A stretch of DNA of 64,000 nt from assembly GCF_000426065.1 (NCBI RefSeq), contig NZ_AUEQ01000013.1:124001-188000 (forward strand), in the 5' to 3' direction. Made by a program: the position numbers and the translations under genes. This DNA is from Mycobacterium sp. URHD0025. GTDB taxonomy: Bacteria; Actinomycetota; Actinomycetes; Mycobacteriales; Mycobacteriaceae. Numbering within the stretch: the stretch's first letter is position 1; each line of letters starts with the position of its first letter. Below are positions 57,510 through 64,000 of the stretch, one piece after another. Under the pieces are notes generated by a model that was given only the letters and a program-made list of their open reading frames with translations, did no database searches and was not told the DNA's origin.

Positions 57510-57525
57510 TGTGCCACAGGACACA
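57510..57525. promoter_or_regulatory. Crp-like site upstream of the PhyH gene
   Basis: TGTGCCACAGGACACA has eight of ten positions of the TGTGA-N6-TCACA Crp consensus. It lies 16-31 bp before the PhyH ATG, the region where cAMP-dependent control of sugar catabolism would act. Confidence 0.35.
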
Positions 57526-57540
57526 GCAAGACTGTCAGCC

Positions 57541-58713
57541 ATGACCACGACATTGCGGACATCGCGTGGAGGGCGCCGGGCCTGGATCGAGGACTCCGAC
57601 TGTTCCCTCGACGAGTTCCGCGCCCTGGTGTCCCGCAGCACCGACGCCGCCGACTACCCACTGGCCGCCGACATCCGGCACAACGTCCCTGTGTACTCGG
57701 CCGCCGCCATCGCCGGCGCCGACCGCCGCGGGCTGCAGGCCGAGTTGATCAGTGCGCTGGCCGACGGCCCGGGCGTCGTGGTGTTCGAAGGTGCCTTCGA
57801 CGAGGCTGTGGTGGATCGTGCCGGCGCCGCGTTCAACGCGCTGATCGAAGCCCAGCGCCGCGAAGGCGCCGCCGCCGGTGACCATTTCGGCAAGGCCGGC
57901 GCGAACGACCGCATCTGGAATGCCGCGCAGAAGCTGGCCCTGCATTCCCCCGACGTGTACGCAGACTATTACGCCAACGACGCACTGGCCGTCGTGTCGC
58001 AGGCCTGGCTGGGCCCTCGGTACCAAGTCACCTCGCAGGTCAATGTGGTCAATCCCGGTGGCGCAGCGCAAGTTCCGCACCGCGACTATCACCTCGGTTT
58101 CGTCACCCCTGACCAGCTGTCCGACTACCCCGTGCATCTGCACCGGCTGTCACCGGCGATGACGCTGCAGGGCGCGATCGCGCACTGCGACATGCCGCTG
58201 GCCAGTGGGCCGACCATGCTGCTGCCGTACTCGCAGACGTTCGAGGCCGGCTACATCGCGTTCTACCGGCCGGAGTTCATCGAGTACTTCGCGGACCACC
58301 AGGTTCAGGTGCCGCTGGGCAAGGGCGATGCCGTCTTCTTCAATCCGGCGCTCTACCACGGCGCGGGCACCAACACCTCGCCCGACATCCGGCGCATGGC
58401 CAACCTGCTTCAGATCTCGTCGCCGTTCGGACGCGCGATGGAAGCACTCGACCGCACCGCCATGGTTCGCGCCGTATACCCGGCCCTGCTGGCGATGAAG
58501 GCCGCGGGCCGCTCCGAGCGGGAGCTGGCCAACGCCGTCAACGCCACCGCCGAGGGTTACGCGTTCCCGACGAATCTCGACCGGGACCAACCCATCGGCA
58601 GCCTGGCCCCGCCCAGCCAGGTCGACACCGTGCTGGCCGCGCTGGCGGGCGATCTGTCCGCCGAAGAACTCGGCGCCATCCTCGATCAGCAACAAGAACG
58701 GAGAATTCCATGA
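57541..58713 (+). CDS. Phytanoyl-CoA dioxygenase (PhyH)-family Fe(II)/2-oxoglutarate enzyme
   Basis: The 390-residue protein has the metal triad of the PhyH fold: His and Asp in AQVPHRDYHLGF (H-x-D) and the distal His in NPALYHGAGTNTSPDIRR, where the Arg would hold 2-oxoglutarate. The double-stranded beta-helix core spans about residues 75-300 and includes GPGVVVFEGAFDEAVVDR. The length is greater than typical PhyH (about 280), with a helical C-terminal extension. Such enzymes hydroxylate small molecules. It opens the catabolic operon and overlaps the next gene by ATGA. A direct role on a sugar or cyclitol is an inference. The ATG at 57541 is chosen over one 42 bp upstream, which would lie in the promoter. 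Confidence 0.85.
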   Translation: MTTTLRTSRGGRRAWIEDSDCSLDEFRALVSRSTDAADYPLAADIRHNVPVYSAAAIAGADRRGLQAELISALADGPGVVVFEGAFDEAVVDRAGAAFNALIEAQRREGAAAGDHFGKAGANDRIWNAAQKLALHSPDVYADYYANDALAVVSQAWLGPRYQVTSQVNVVNPGGAAQVPHRDYHLGFVTPDQLSDYPVHLHRLSPAMTLQGAIAHCDMPLASGPTMLLPYSQTFEAGYIAFYRPEFIEYFADHQVQVPLGKGDAVFFNPALYHGAGTNTSPDIRRMANLLQISSPFGRAMEALDRTAMVRAVYPALLAMKAAGRSERELANAVNATAEGYAFPTNLDRDQPIGSLAPPSQVDTVLAALAGDLSAEELGAILDQQQERRIP

Positions 58714-59717
58714 CCACGCTCGGCGTTATCGGACTGGGCCGCATCGGCGCATTCCACACCGAAACCCTTTCCGCCCTAGATGGTTTGGACGGGCTGGTGA
58801 TTACCGACGAACGCACCGACGTGGCCGCAGCGGTGGCCGCCAAGCACGGCGTCAAAGCGGTCGACACCGTCGAGGAATTGCTGTCCTCAGGCGTGGACGG
58901 CGTAGTGGTGGCGGCCGCCACCCCGGCACATGCCGAGCTGACATTGGCCGCCGTCGAACGCGGCATCCCGACATTCTGCGAGAAGCCGATCGCCTCCACC
59001 GCCGCGGAGAGCGCGCGGGTCGCCGAGACCATCGCACGATCCGGTGTCCCCGTGCAGGTTGGCTATCAGCGCCGCTTCGATGCCGCCTTCGCCGCGGCCA
59101 AGCGTGCAGTCGACGATGGTTCGTTGGGCATCCTGCACACGGTGCGCAGCACCACGATGGACCCTGCTCCCCCGCCGCTCGACTACATCAAGGGCTCCGG
59201 CGGAATCTTCCGCGACTGCGCCGTACACGATTTCGACATAGTCCGATGGATCACCGGCCAGAACGCGGTCGAGGTGTACGCCACCGGAACCGTCCAGGGT
59301 GACCCGCTGTTCGCGGAGTACGGCGACGTGGACACCGCGGCGGTGGTCGTCCGCTTCGACGGCGGCGCGCTCGGGGTGATCTCGAACGCCCGCTACAACG
59401 CCCGTGGATACGACTGCCGCCTTGAGGTTCACGGGTTCGACGACAGCGTGGCCGCCGGCTGGGACCAGGGTGTGCCGATGCGAAATATGGATCCCGCCAA
59501 CACATTCCCGGTTGGCCCAGCGCACGATTTCTTCATGGACCGCTTCACCGAAGCGTTCCGCACAGAGCTGGCCGGCTTCGTGGAAGTGGCCAAGGGCGCG
59601 CCGGTCTCCGGCGCCACGGTGGCCGACGCCGTCGAGGTGGCCTGGCTGGCCGAGGCCGCCACCGAGTCCCTGCGCCGGGGCACCCCGGTGCGCATCGAGG
59701 AGGTTCGCAACGCATGA
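58710..59717 (+). CDS. Gfo/Idh/MocA-family dehydrogenase, inositol 2-dehydrogenase-like
   Basis: The 335-residue protein starts TTLGVIGLGRIGAFHTETL, the NAD-binding G-x-G-R-I-G loop, has the cofactor-proximal lysine in TFCEKPIAST, and the catalytic segment GGIFRDCAVHDFDIVRW with D-x-x-x-H. The sequence order and length fit myo-inositol 2-dehydrogenase or a related polyol dehydrogenase. It would oxidise one hydroxyl of a cyclitol or sugar to a ketone. It is coupled at both ends, ATGA with the PhyH gene and 4 nt with the TIM-barrel gene, so its product is probably handed straight on. Confidence 0.87.
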   Translation: MTTLGVIGLGRIGAFHTETLSALDGLDGLVITDERTDVAAAVAAKHGVKAVDTVEELLSSGVDGVVVAAATPAHAELTLAAVERGIPTFCEKPIASTAAESARVAETIARSGVPVQVGYQRRFDAAFAAAKRAVDDGSLGILHTVRSTTMDPAPPPLDYIKGSGGIFRDCAVHDFDIVRWITGQNAVEVYATGTVQGDPLFAEYGDVDTAAVVVRFDGGALGVISNARYNARGYDCRLEVHGFDDSVAAGWDQGVPMRNMDPANTFPVGPAHDFFMDRFTEAFRTELAGFVEVAKGAPVSGATVADAVEVAWLAEAATESLRRGTPVRIEEVRNA

Positions 59718-60586
59718 GCGCCACGATCAAAATCGCCGGAGCGCCGATCTCCTGGGGCGTGTGCGAGGTTCCCGGCTGGGGTCATCAGCTCGACCCCGAA
59801 CGCGTGCTCACCGAGATGCGCGAGACCGGCCTGACCGCCACCGAGCTCGGCCCGGAGGGCTTCCTGCCCGCCGACACCGCCGACCTTCAATCCGTACTGA
59901 ACCGGCACGGGCTGGCCTGTGTAGGTGGGTTCGTCCCGGTGGTGTTGCACAACGCCGATCACGATCCCGCCGATGACCTTGCCGGACCGCTTGATTCGCT
60001 GGTGGCAGCCGACGCCGGGGTGGTGGTGCTGGCCGCGGCCACCGGGTCCGACGGGTACGACTCCCGACCGACGCTCGACGACCGGCAATGGACCACACTG
60101 CTGTCCAACCTCGACCGTCTCTCGCACATCGCCGAACGGGCCGGCCTGCTCGCCGTGCTGCACCCACACGTCGGCACCATGGTGGAAACCCGCGCGGATG
60201 TCGACCGGGTGCTGGCCGGCTCGGCGATCCCGCTGTGCCTGGACACCGGGCACCTGCTGATCGGCGGTACCGATCCACTCGAGTTGGCCAAGGCCGTGCC
60301 GACGCGGATCAAGCACACGCACCTCAAGGATGTGGATGCCGCGCTGGCCGCCAAGGTGCAGTCTGGCGACATCAGCTACACCGACGCGGTGCGCGCCGGG
60401 ATGTACACCCCACTGGGCACCGGCGACATCGATATTGCCGGAATCATCTCCGTGTTGCGGGACAACGGTTTCGACGGCTGGTTCGTGATGGAGCAGGACA
60501 CGATCCTGGATGGCGCACCGGCTGGTGACGGTCCGGCCGCCGACGTGCGGGCCAGCGTGGCGTACCTGAAGTCTGTGACCTCGTGA
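59714..60586 (+). CDS. Xylose-isomerase-like TIM-barrel protein (IolE/inosose dehydratase-like)
   Basis: The 290-residue protein has the AP-endonuclease-2/xylose-isomerase TIM barrel. It opens IKIAGAPISWGVCEVPGWG, similar to IolE-type inosose dehydratases, and has metal-ligand candidates in LLAVLHPHVGTMVE (His), LCLDTGHLLIGG (Asp, His), IKHTHLKDVD (His) and WFVMEQD (Glu). Enzymes of this class epimerise, isomerise or dehydrate keto-sugars made by Gfo/Idh partners. The immediate coupling to such a dehydrogenase on both sides supports that role. Whether the substrate is 2-keto-inositol is not certain. Confidence 0.82.
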   Translation: MSATIKIAGAPISWGVCEVPGWGHQLDPERVLTEMRETGLTATELGPEGFLPADTADLQSVLNRHGLACVGGFVPVVLHNADHDPADDLAGPLDSLVAADAGVVVLAAATGSDGYDSRPTLDDRQWTTLLSNLDRLSHIAERAGLLAVLHPHVGTMVETRADVDRVLAGSAIPLCLDTGHLLIGGTDPLELAKAVPTRIKHTHLKDVDAALAAKVQSGDISYTDAVRAGMYTPLGTGDIDIAGIISVLRDNGFDGWFVMEQDTILDGAPAGDGPAADVRASVAYLKSVTS

Positions 60587-61575
60587 CCGGATTGCGCATC
60601 GGTGTTCTGGGTGCTTCCCGGATCGCGGAGAAGGCCATCGTGGGGCCGGCGCAGGAACTGGGTCACCGACTGGTGGCGGTCGCCGCGCGCGATCCGCAGC
60701 GCGCGGCGGCTTTTGCACAGAAATACGGCGTGGAACGCGTCGTCGGCTCCTACGCCGAGGTGATCGACGACGCCGAGGTTGATGTCATCTACAACCCCCT
60801 GGCCAACAGGCTGCACGCGCCGTGGAATCTGGCGGCGGTCGCCGCTGGGAAACCCGTGCTCAGCGAGAAGCCTTTCGCACGCAACAGTTCCGAGGCCGCC
60901 ACGGTAGCCCGGGCCGCCGAGGCCGCCGGGGTCACGGTGCTGGAGGGGTTCCACTACTTCTTCCACCCCGTGACCCAGCGGGCCTTCACGCTTGCCGCCG
61001 GTGGCGAGATCGGTCGGCTCACCCGGGTCGAGGTGCGGATGGCAATGCCCGCCCCGGACGACGATGACCCGCGCTGGTCCCTGGAACTGGCGGGCGGGGC
61101 CCTGATGGACCTCGGCTGCTACGGCATGCACGTCCTGCGGTCGTTGGGCCGGCTGGACGTCGACGGGCTTCGCGGCGCCCCGTCCATCGTCACCGCCCAT
61201 GCCGAGCAACGATCGACCGATGTCGATGCGACGTGCGATGTCGAGGTCGGTTTCCCGGGCGGCGCCACCGGATTGACCGCCAATTCGATGGTGGCGCCGG
61301 AGTATTCGTTCACCATCAGGATCGTCGGCAGCGACGGTGAGTTGCTGGTTCACGACTTCATCCGGCCCAACGACGACGACCGGATCACTGTGCGGACGGC
61401 TGCCGGTGAACGCGTCGAGCGACTCGGCACCCGGGCCAGCTACACGTATCAACTGGAGGCGTTCGCCGACCACGTCCAGAACGGCGCGGCGCTGCCGTTC
61501 GGACTCGCCGACGCGGTGACCAACATGGCCCACGTCGACGCCGCGTACCAGGCCGCGGGACTACCCACGCGATAG
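60583..61575 (+). CDS. Second Gfo/Idh/MocA-family oxidoreductase
   Basis: The 330-residue protein has RIGVLGASRIAEKAIVGPA-type N-terminal Rossmann loop (G-A-S-R-I-A), the lysine in VLSEKPFARNSS, and GALMDLGCYGMHVLRSLG with the catalytic D-x-x-x-Y/H segment typical of dimeric dihydrodiol or glucose-fructose oxidoreductase-like members. It differs clearly from the first dehydrogenase in the operon, so it is a second reaction and not a recent copy. The start is a GTG overlapping the previous stop as GTGA. It may oxidise a second position or reduce the rearranged keto product. Confidence 0.85.
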   Translation: MTGLRIGVLGASRIAEKAIVGPAQELGHRLVAVAARDPQRAAAFAQKYGVERVVGSYAEVIDDAEVDVIYNPLANRLHAPWNLAAVAAGKPVLSEKPFARNSSEAATVARAAEAAGVTVLEGFHYFFHPVTQRAFTLAAGGEIGRLTRVEVRMAMPAPDDDDPRWSLELAGGALMDLGCYGMHVLRSLGRLDVDGLRGAPSIVTAHAEQRSTDVDATCDVEVGFPGGATGLTANSMVAPEYSFTIRIVGSDGELLVHDFIRPNDDDRITVRTAAGERVERLGTRASYTYQLEAFADHVQNGAALPFGLADAVTNMAHVDAAYQAAGLPTR

Positions 61576-61654
61576 TGCCGCGGTTGAATCCCGCACGATG
61601 ACGACCGCATTGCCTTTGTCAGACCCGAAACGTTCTAGTGAATCAGGAGTCCTC

Positions 61655-61732
61655 ATGCCGGATCAGCTGGCCTTCGGCCCCATCGGAACTGGTGGCGCAC
61701 CGGTCGCGCTCGCGGATGCGGTGCGCTCATGA
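61655..61732 (+). CDS. 25-codon mini-ORF coupled to the following gene
   Basis: An ATG at 61655 preceded by AGGAG (5 nt) opens a 25-codon frame, MPDQLAFGPIGTGGAPVALA continuing to a TGA at 61730-61732. That stop overlaps the ATG of the next gene as ATGA, so the small frame and the large one are translationally coupled. It may be a leader peptide, a translation-coupling device or the remnant of a truncated enzyme gene; the G-P-I-G-T-G-G core is faintly reminiscent of aldo-keto reductase N-termini. No function is assigned. Confidence 0.4.
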   Translation: MPDQLAFGPIGTGGAPVALADAVRS

Positions 61733-62499
61733 CGTTCGAACTCGCGATCTGCTCGGAGATGGTGTTCACCGATCTCGACATCGTCGAGCGGGCCCGGCGC
61801 ATATCCGAACTCGGCTTCTCAGTGGAGATCTGGAGCTTCCACGACAAAGACCTCGATGCGCTCGCGTCGACCGGGGCCCGCTTCTCGTCGATGACCGGGT
61901 ACCTGCACGGAGATCTCTACGACCCGGCGGGCGCCCGCGAGGTGGTGCGTACCGCACAGGAGGCCATCAAAGCCGCTGAGGTACTCGGGGTTCCGCGACT
62001 CGTCGTTCATCCGGGCGAGCTGGTCGATGGTCAGGCCGCACGCCCCCGGCACCGCGTCACCGGCGACATGTGGTTCTCGACGCTGCGCGGGCTGGAACAG
62101 CTCGGTGAACTGGGCGCCGAGGCAGGCGTCACGTTCTGTCTGGAGAACCTCAACACCATCGTCGACCATCCCGGGGTCCCGCTGGCGCGGGCCAAGGACA
62201 CCCTGGCGCTGATCGAGGCGGTCGACCATCCCAACGTCAAGATGATGCTCGACCTCTATCACGCGCAGATCGGCGAGGGAAACCTCGTCGACCTGGTCCG
62301 CCGGGCCGGGTCTGCGATCGGCGAGATCCAGGTGGCCGACGTGCCAGGTCGCTGTGAGCCGGGCACGGGTGAGATCCACTACCCCGCCATAGCAAAGGCG
62401 CTGCGCGACGGCGGCTACACCGGAACCGTCGGCATGGAGGCTTACGCCTCCGGCGACAGCGTCGTAGCACTGGAAGCCTTCCGCGCCGCGTTTTCCTGA
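61729..62499 (+). CDS. Hydroxypyruvate-isomerase-like TIM-barrel protein
   Basis: The 256-residue protein is a xylose-isomerase-like barrel with LAICSEMVFTDLDIVERARR at the start and metal-ligand candidates in VTFCLENLNTIVDHPGVP (Glu), VKMMLDLYHAQIGEG (Asp, His), GEIQVADVPGR and VGMEAYASGD (Glu). The E-N-L-N and D-x-Y-H motifs are those of hydroxypyruvate isomerase (Hyi) and related ketose epimerases. It ends the catabolic operon, coupled to a 25-codon mini-ORF by ATGA and followed by a good terminator. It could isomerise a C3-C6 keto product of the preceding steps. Confidence 0.83.
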   Translation: MTFELAICSEMVFTDLDIVERARRISELGFSVEIWSFHDKDLDALASTGARFSSMTGYLHGDLYDPAGAREVVRTAQEAIKAAEVLGVPRLVVHPGELVDGQAARPRHRVTGDMWFSTLRGLEQLGELGAEAGVTFCLENLNTIVDHPGVPLARAKDTLALIEAVDHPNVKMMLDLYHAQIGEGNLVDLVRRAGSAIGEIQVADVPGRCEPGTGEIHYPAIAKALRDGGYTGTVGMEAYASGDSVVALEAFRAAFS

Positions 62500-62561
62500 G
62501 GCACCCCCAGCAGCGCGAGCGTGCGTGTCTGATGGTCGGGCGCCGAAAAACATGGGCATTG

Positions 62562-62596
62562 TGGGCACGCTCGCCGCTGGCGGGCGTGCCCATTTT
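62562..62596 (+). terminator. Rho-independent terminator of the catabolic operon
   Basis: TGGGCACGC (62562-62570) and GCGTGCCCA (62584-62592) form a perfect 9-bp stem with a 13-nt loop, followed at once by TTTT (62593-62596). It lies 63 bp after the last gene of the operon. Confidence 0.75.
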
Positions 62597-62655
62597 GGCG
62601 ATGCGCCGCATCCCCATTCGGCTCCAAGGTGATTCTCGCGATCGCGCAGATAGCG

Positions 62656-62691
62656 CAGCGCCCCGCCGGCCGGGCGGCCGACGGGGCGCTG
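62656..62691 (-). terminator. Terminator of the ABC transporter operon
   Basis: CAGCGCCCCG and CGGGGCGCTG form a perfect 10-bp stem around a GC-rich loop, ending 10 bp before the ABC ATPase stop on the plus-strand map, that is just downstream of that gene on the minus strand. Confidence 0.65.
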
Positions 62692-62700
62692 ACGCAGTGA

Positions 62701-63516
62701 TCAGCGGCGGAGCTCGTGGCTGAGCGCCTCAAGTTCGTTGCCGCCGGCCATCTCCTGGGTGAGAGTTTCCAGGCTGATCTCGTCATAGGAGCAATCCAGC
62801 TTCTGGCGACCGCGGTTGAGTAGGACGAAGTGGTCACCGACCATGTGCGCATGGTGCGGGTTGTGAGTGATGAAGATGACCCCGAACCCCTGCTCCTTCG
62901 CAGCGGTGATGTACCGCAGCACCATGCCGGACTGCTTGACGCCGAGCGCCGCGGTCGGCTCGTCGAGAATCAATACGCGAGCGCCGAAGAAGATCGCCCG
63001 CGCGATCGCCACACACTGACGCTGGCCACCCGACAACGACCCGATCGGCGCATCGACATCCGGCAGGTCGATGCCCATCTTGTTGAGTTCCGAGATCGTG
63101 GTCGCCCGCATCGCGTTGATGTCCAGGGACTTGAGGATGCCCTTCTTGCACAGTTCGTTGCCGAGGAAGAAGTTGCGCCACACCGGCATCAGCGCGACCA
63201 CCGCCAGGTCCTGATACACCGTGGCGATGCCGGCCTTCAGCGAGTCCTTGGGAGAATCGAACACCGTGGCCTTGCCGTCGATCAGCAGGTCACCCTCGGT
63301 CGGCTTGTGCAGACCGGCAATGATCTTGATCAGCGTCGACTTGCCCGCGCCATTGTCACCGAGCACACCGGTGACCTCACCGGCACCCACCCGCAGGCTG
63401 ATGTCCTTGAGCGCGATGATGTTTCCGTAGCTCTTTCCGACGTTCTTGAGTTCGACGACGGGCGGGGCGCCGCCTGACGGAGACTCTGCGATCGGTGCTT
63501 CGGCAGTTGTGCTCAT
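62701..63516 (-). CDS. ABC transporter ATP-binding protein, ribose/fructose type
   Basis: The 271-residue protein has Walker A VLGDNGAGKSTLIKIIAG (residues 51-68), the signature LSGGQRQCVAIARA, Walker B VLILDEPTAALGVKQ and the switch His in VIFITHNPHH. It has a single nucleotide-binding domain like FrcA, unlike the double-domain RbsA, so it must dimerise. It energises import of a monosaccharide or cyclitol with the permease encoded next to it. The last part is truncated relative to full-length RbsA, not by mutation but by family type. Confidence 0.92.
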   Translation of the reverse strand: MSTTAEAPIAESPSGGAPPVVELKNVGKSYGNIIALKDISLRVGAGEVTGVLGDNGAGKSTLIKIIAGLHKPTEGDLLIDGKATVFDSPKDSLKAGIATVYQDLAVVALMPVWRNFFLGNELCKKGILKSLDINAMRATTISELNKMGIDLPDVDAPIGSLSGGQRQCVAIARAIFFGARVLILDEPTAALGVKQSGMVLRYITAAKEQGFGVIFITHNPHHAHMVGDHFVLLNRGRQKLDCSYDEISLETLTQEMAGGNELEALSHELRR

Positions 63517-63520
63517 CTAC

Positions 63521-64000
63521 TTACCTTTTCGCTGCGTAGTTGCGGACGACGTTGTTGGCGATCACCGCGAACAGCAGCATCCCGCCGAGGAAGAACTTGA
63601 ACCAGTCGGGGTTCCAGCCGGCGTAGACGATGCCCTGGTTCGTCATGCCGAAGATGAACGCGCCGATCAGGGTTCCGATGGCGGTGCCATAGCCGCCGGT
63701 GAGCAGGCAGCCGCCCACAACAGCCGCGATGATGTAGAAGAACTCGTTGCCGATGCCCTGCCCGGACTGCACGGTGTTGAAGGCGAACAGCAAGTGCATT
63801 CCCACGAACCATGCGCAGAAGCTGACCACCATGAACAGGCCGATCTTGACCTTGGTGACCGGTACGCCGACCGCGCGGGCACTGTCCTGGTTACCGCCCA
63901 CGGCGAAGATCCAGTTGCCGATCCGGGTCTTGAACAAGACATAGGTGGCGATCGCGGTGAACAGAATCCACCACACCATGGTGATCCGCACCGAGACCCC
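63521..64000 (-). CDS. ABC sugar permease, ribose type (partial)
   Basis: About 160 C-terminal residues are visible; the gene runs off the window. It has several membrane helices and the ribose-permease motif GNWIFAVGGNQDSARAVGVP (the EAA-like cytoplasmic loop G-G-N-x-x-A-A), then YIIAAVVGGCLLTGGYGTAIG. This is the RbsC/FrcC type of inner-membrane permease. It is upstream of the ATPase gene with a 4-bp gap. A substrate-binding protein is expected further upstream, outside the window. Confidence 0.9.
   Translation of the reverse strand, partial: GVSVRITMVWWILFTAIATYVLFKTRIGNWIFAVGGNQDSARAVGVPVTKVKIGLFMVVSFCAWFVGMHLLFAFNTVQSGQGIGNEFFYIIAAVVGGCLLTGGYGTAIGTLIGAFIFGMTNQGIVYAGWNPDWFKFFLGGMLLFAVIANNVVRNYAAKR

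Noticed and set aside
1..64000. tRNA, rRNA, insertion sequence, integrase or attachment site
   Set aside because: No cloverleaf-like CCA-ended sequence, transposase motif, terminal inverted repeats or integrase was recognised on reading both strands; a tRNAscan or ISfinder search would be needed to exclude them formally.

Overview
The window is GC-rich, densely packed chromosomal DNA from a mycobacterium, most likely a fast-growing environmental species (Mycolicibacterium type). Gene content and order follow the Mycobacterium tuberculosis Rv2405-Rv2455c block: CBS protein, RNase Z, transglutaminase/alpha-E/ATP-grasp trio, rpsT, holA, comEC, comEA, degV, octT, gpgP, rsfS, nadD, VWA/MoxR, proA, rbsK, nadE, proB, obg, rpmA, rplU, rne, ndk, folC, valS, rpf, mobA, korB, korA. 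GTG starts, ATGA/GTGA overlaps and promoters placed 6-7 nt before the start codon (leaderless transcripts) are common, as expected for mycobacteria. No tRNA, rRNA, insertion sequence or CRISPR array was seen.

Layout. 1-7133: end of a membrane protein, CBS protein, RNase Z, an LLM-oxidoreductase/membrane-protein pair beside a divergent MarR regulator, then the transglutaminase / alpha-E / circularly permuted ATP-grasp operon. 7371-11957: rpsT, holA, the comEC-comEA DNA-uptake pair and a lone SPFH protein. 12121-20347: DapB-like reductase, DegV, octT-gpgP (methylglucose lipopolysaccharide), rsfS-nadD, the MoxR-VWA pair and proA. 20420-24895: ribokinase, enoyl-CoA hydratase and a large secreted alpha/beta hydrolase. 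25034-31204: an NAD-centred group (nadE, an isochorismatase-fold hydrolase, a sirtuin), a DUF5994 protein and a P450 controlled by a divergent TetR. 31254-43108: proB-obg-rpmA-rplU, rne, ndk, DUF4233, folC, valS, all on the minus strand. 43219-50181: DUF937 protein, saccharopine-dehydrogenase-like enzyme, S9 peptidase, lipoprotein, FAD monooxygenase and two resuscitation-promoting factors. 51218-54853: mobA-korB-korA. 55206-64000: an accessory carbohydrate or cyclitol locus with a PfkB kinase, LacI regulator, PhyH-type dioxygenase, two Gfo/Idh/MocA dehydrogenases, two TIM-barrel isomerase/dehydratases and a ribose-type ABC importer that runs off the end.

The most interesting parts are: (a) the LacI-PhyH-Gfo/Idh-TIM locus, which looks like an oxidise-first sugar or cyclitol pathway of unknown substrate and carries a 25-codon mini-ORF coupled to its last gene; (b) the leader of the second rpf gene, where five perfect inverted repeats lie within about 145 nt, downstream of a Crp-type palindrome; (c) a TetR operator set in the spacer of a leaderless P450 promoter; (d) a 13-bp long-range stem abutting the obg ribosome-binding site; (e) the ATP-grasp/alpha-E/transglutaminase trio, a conserved but functionally unresolved system. 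All functions are read from sequence motifs and gene order; no database search was run.
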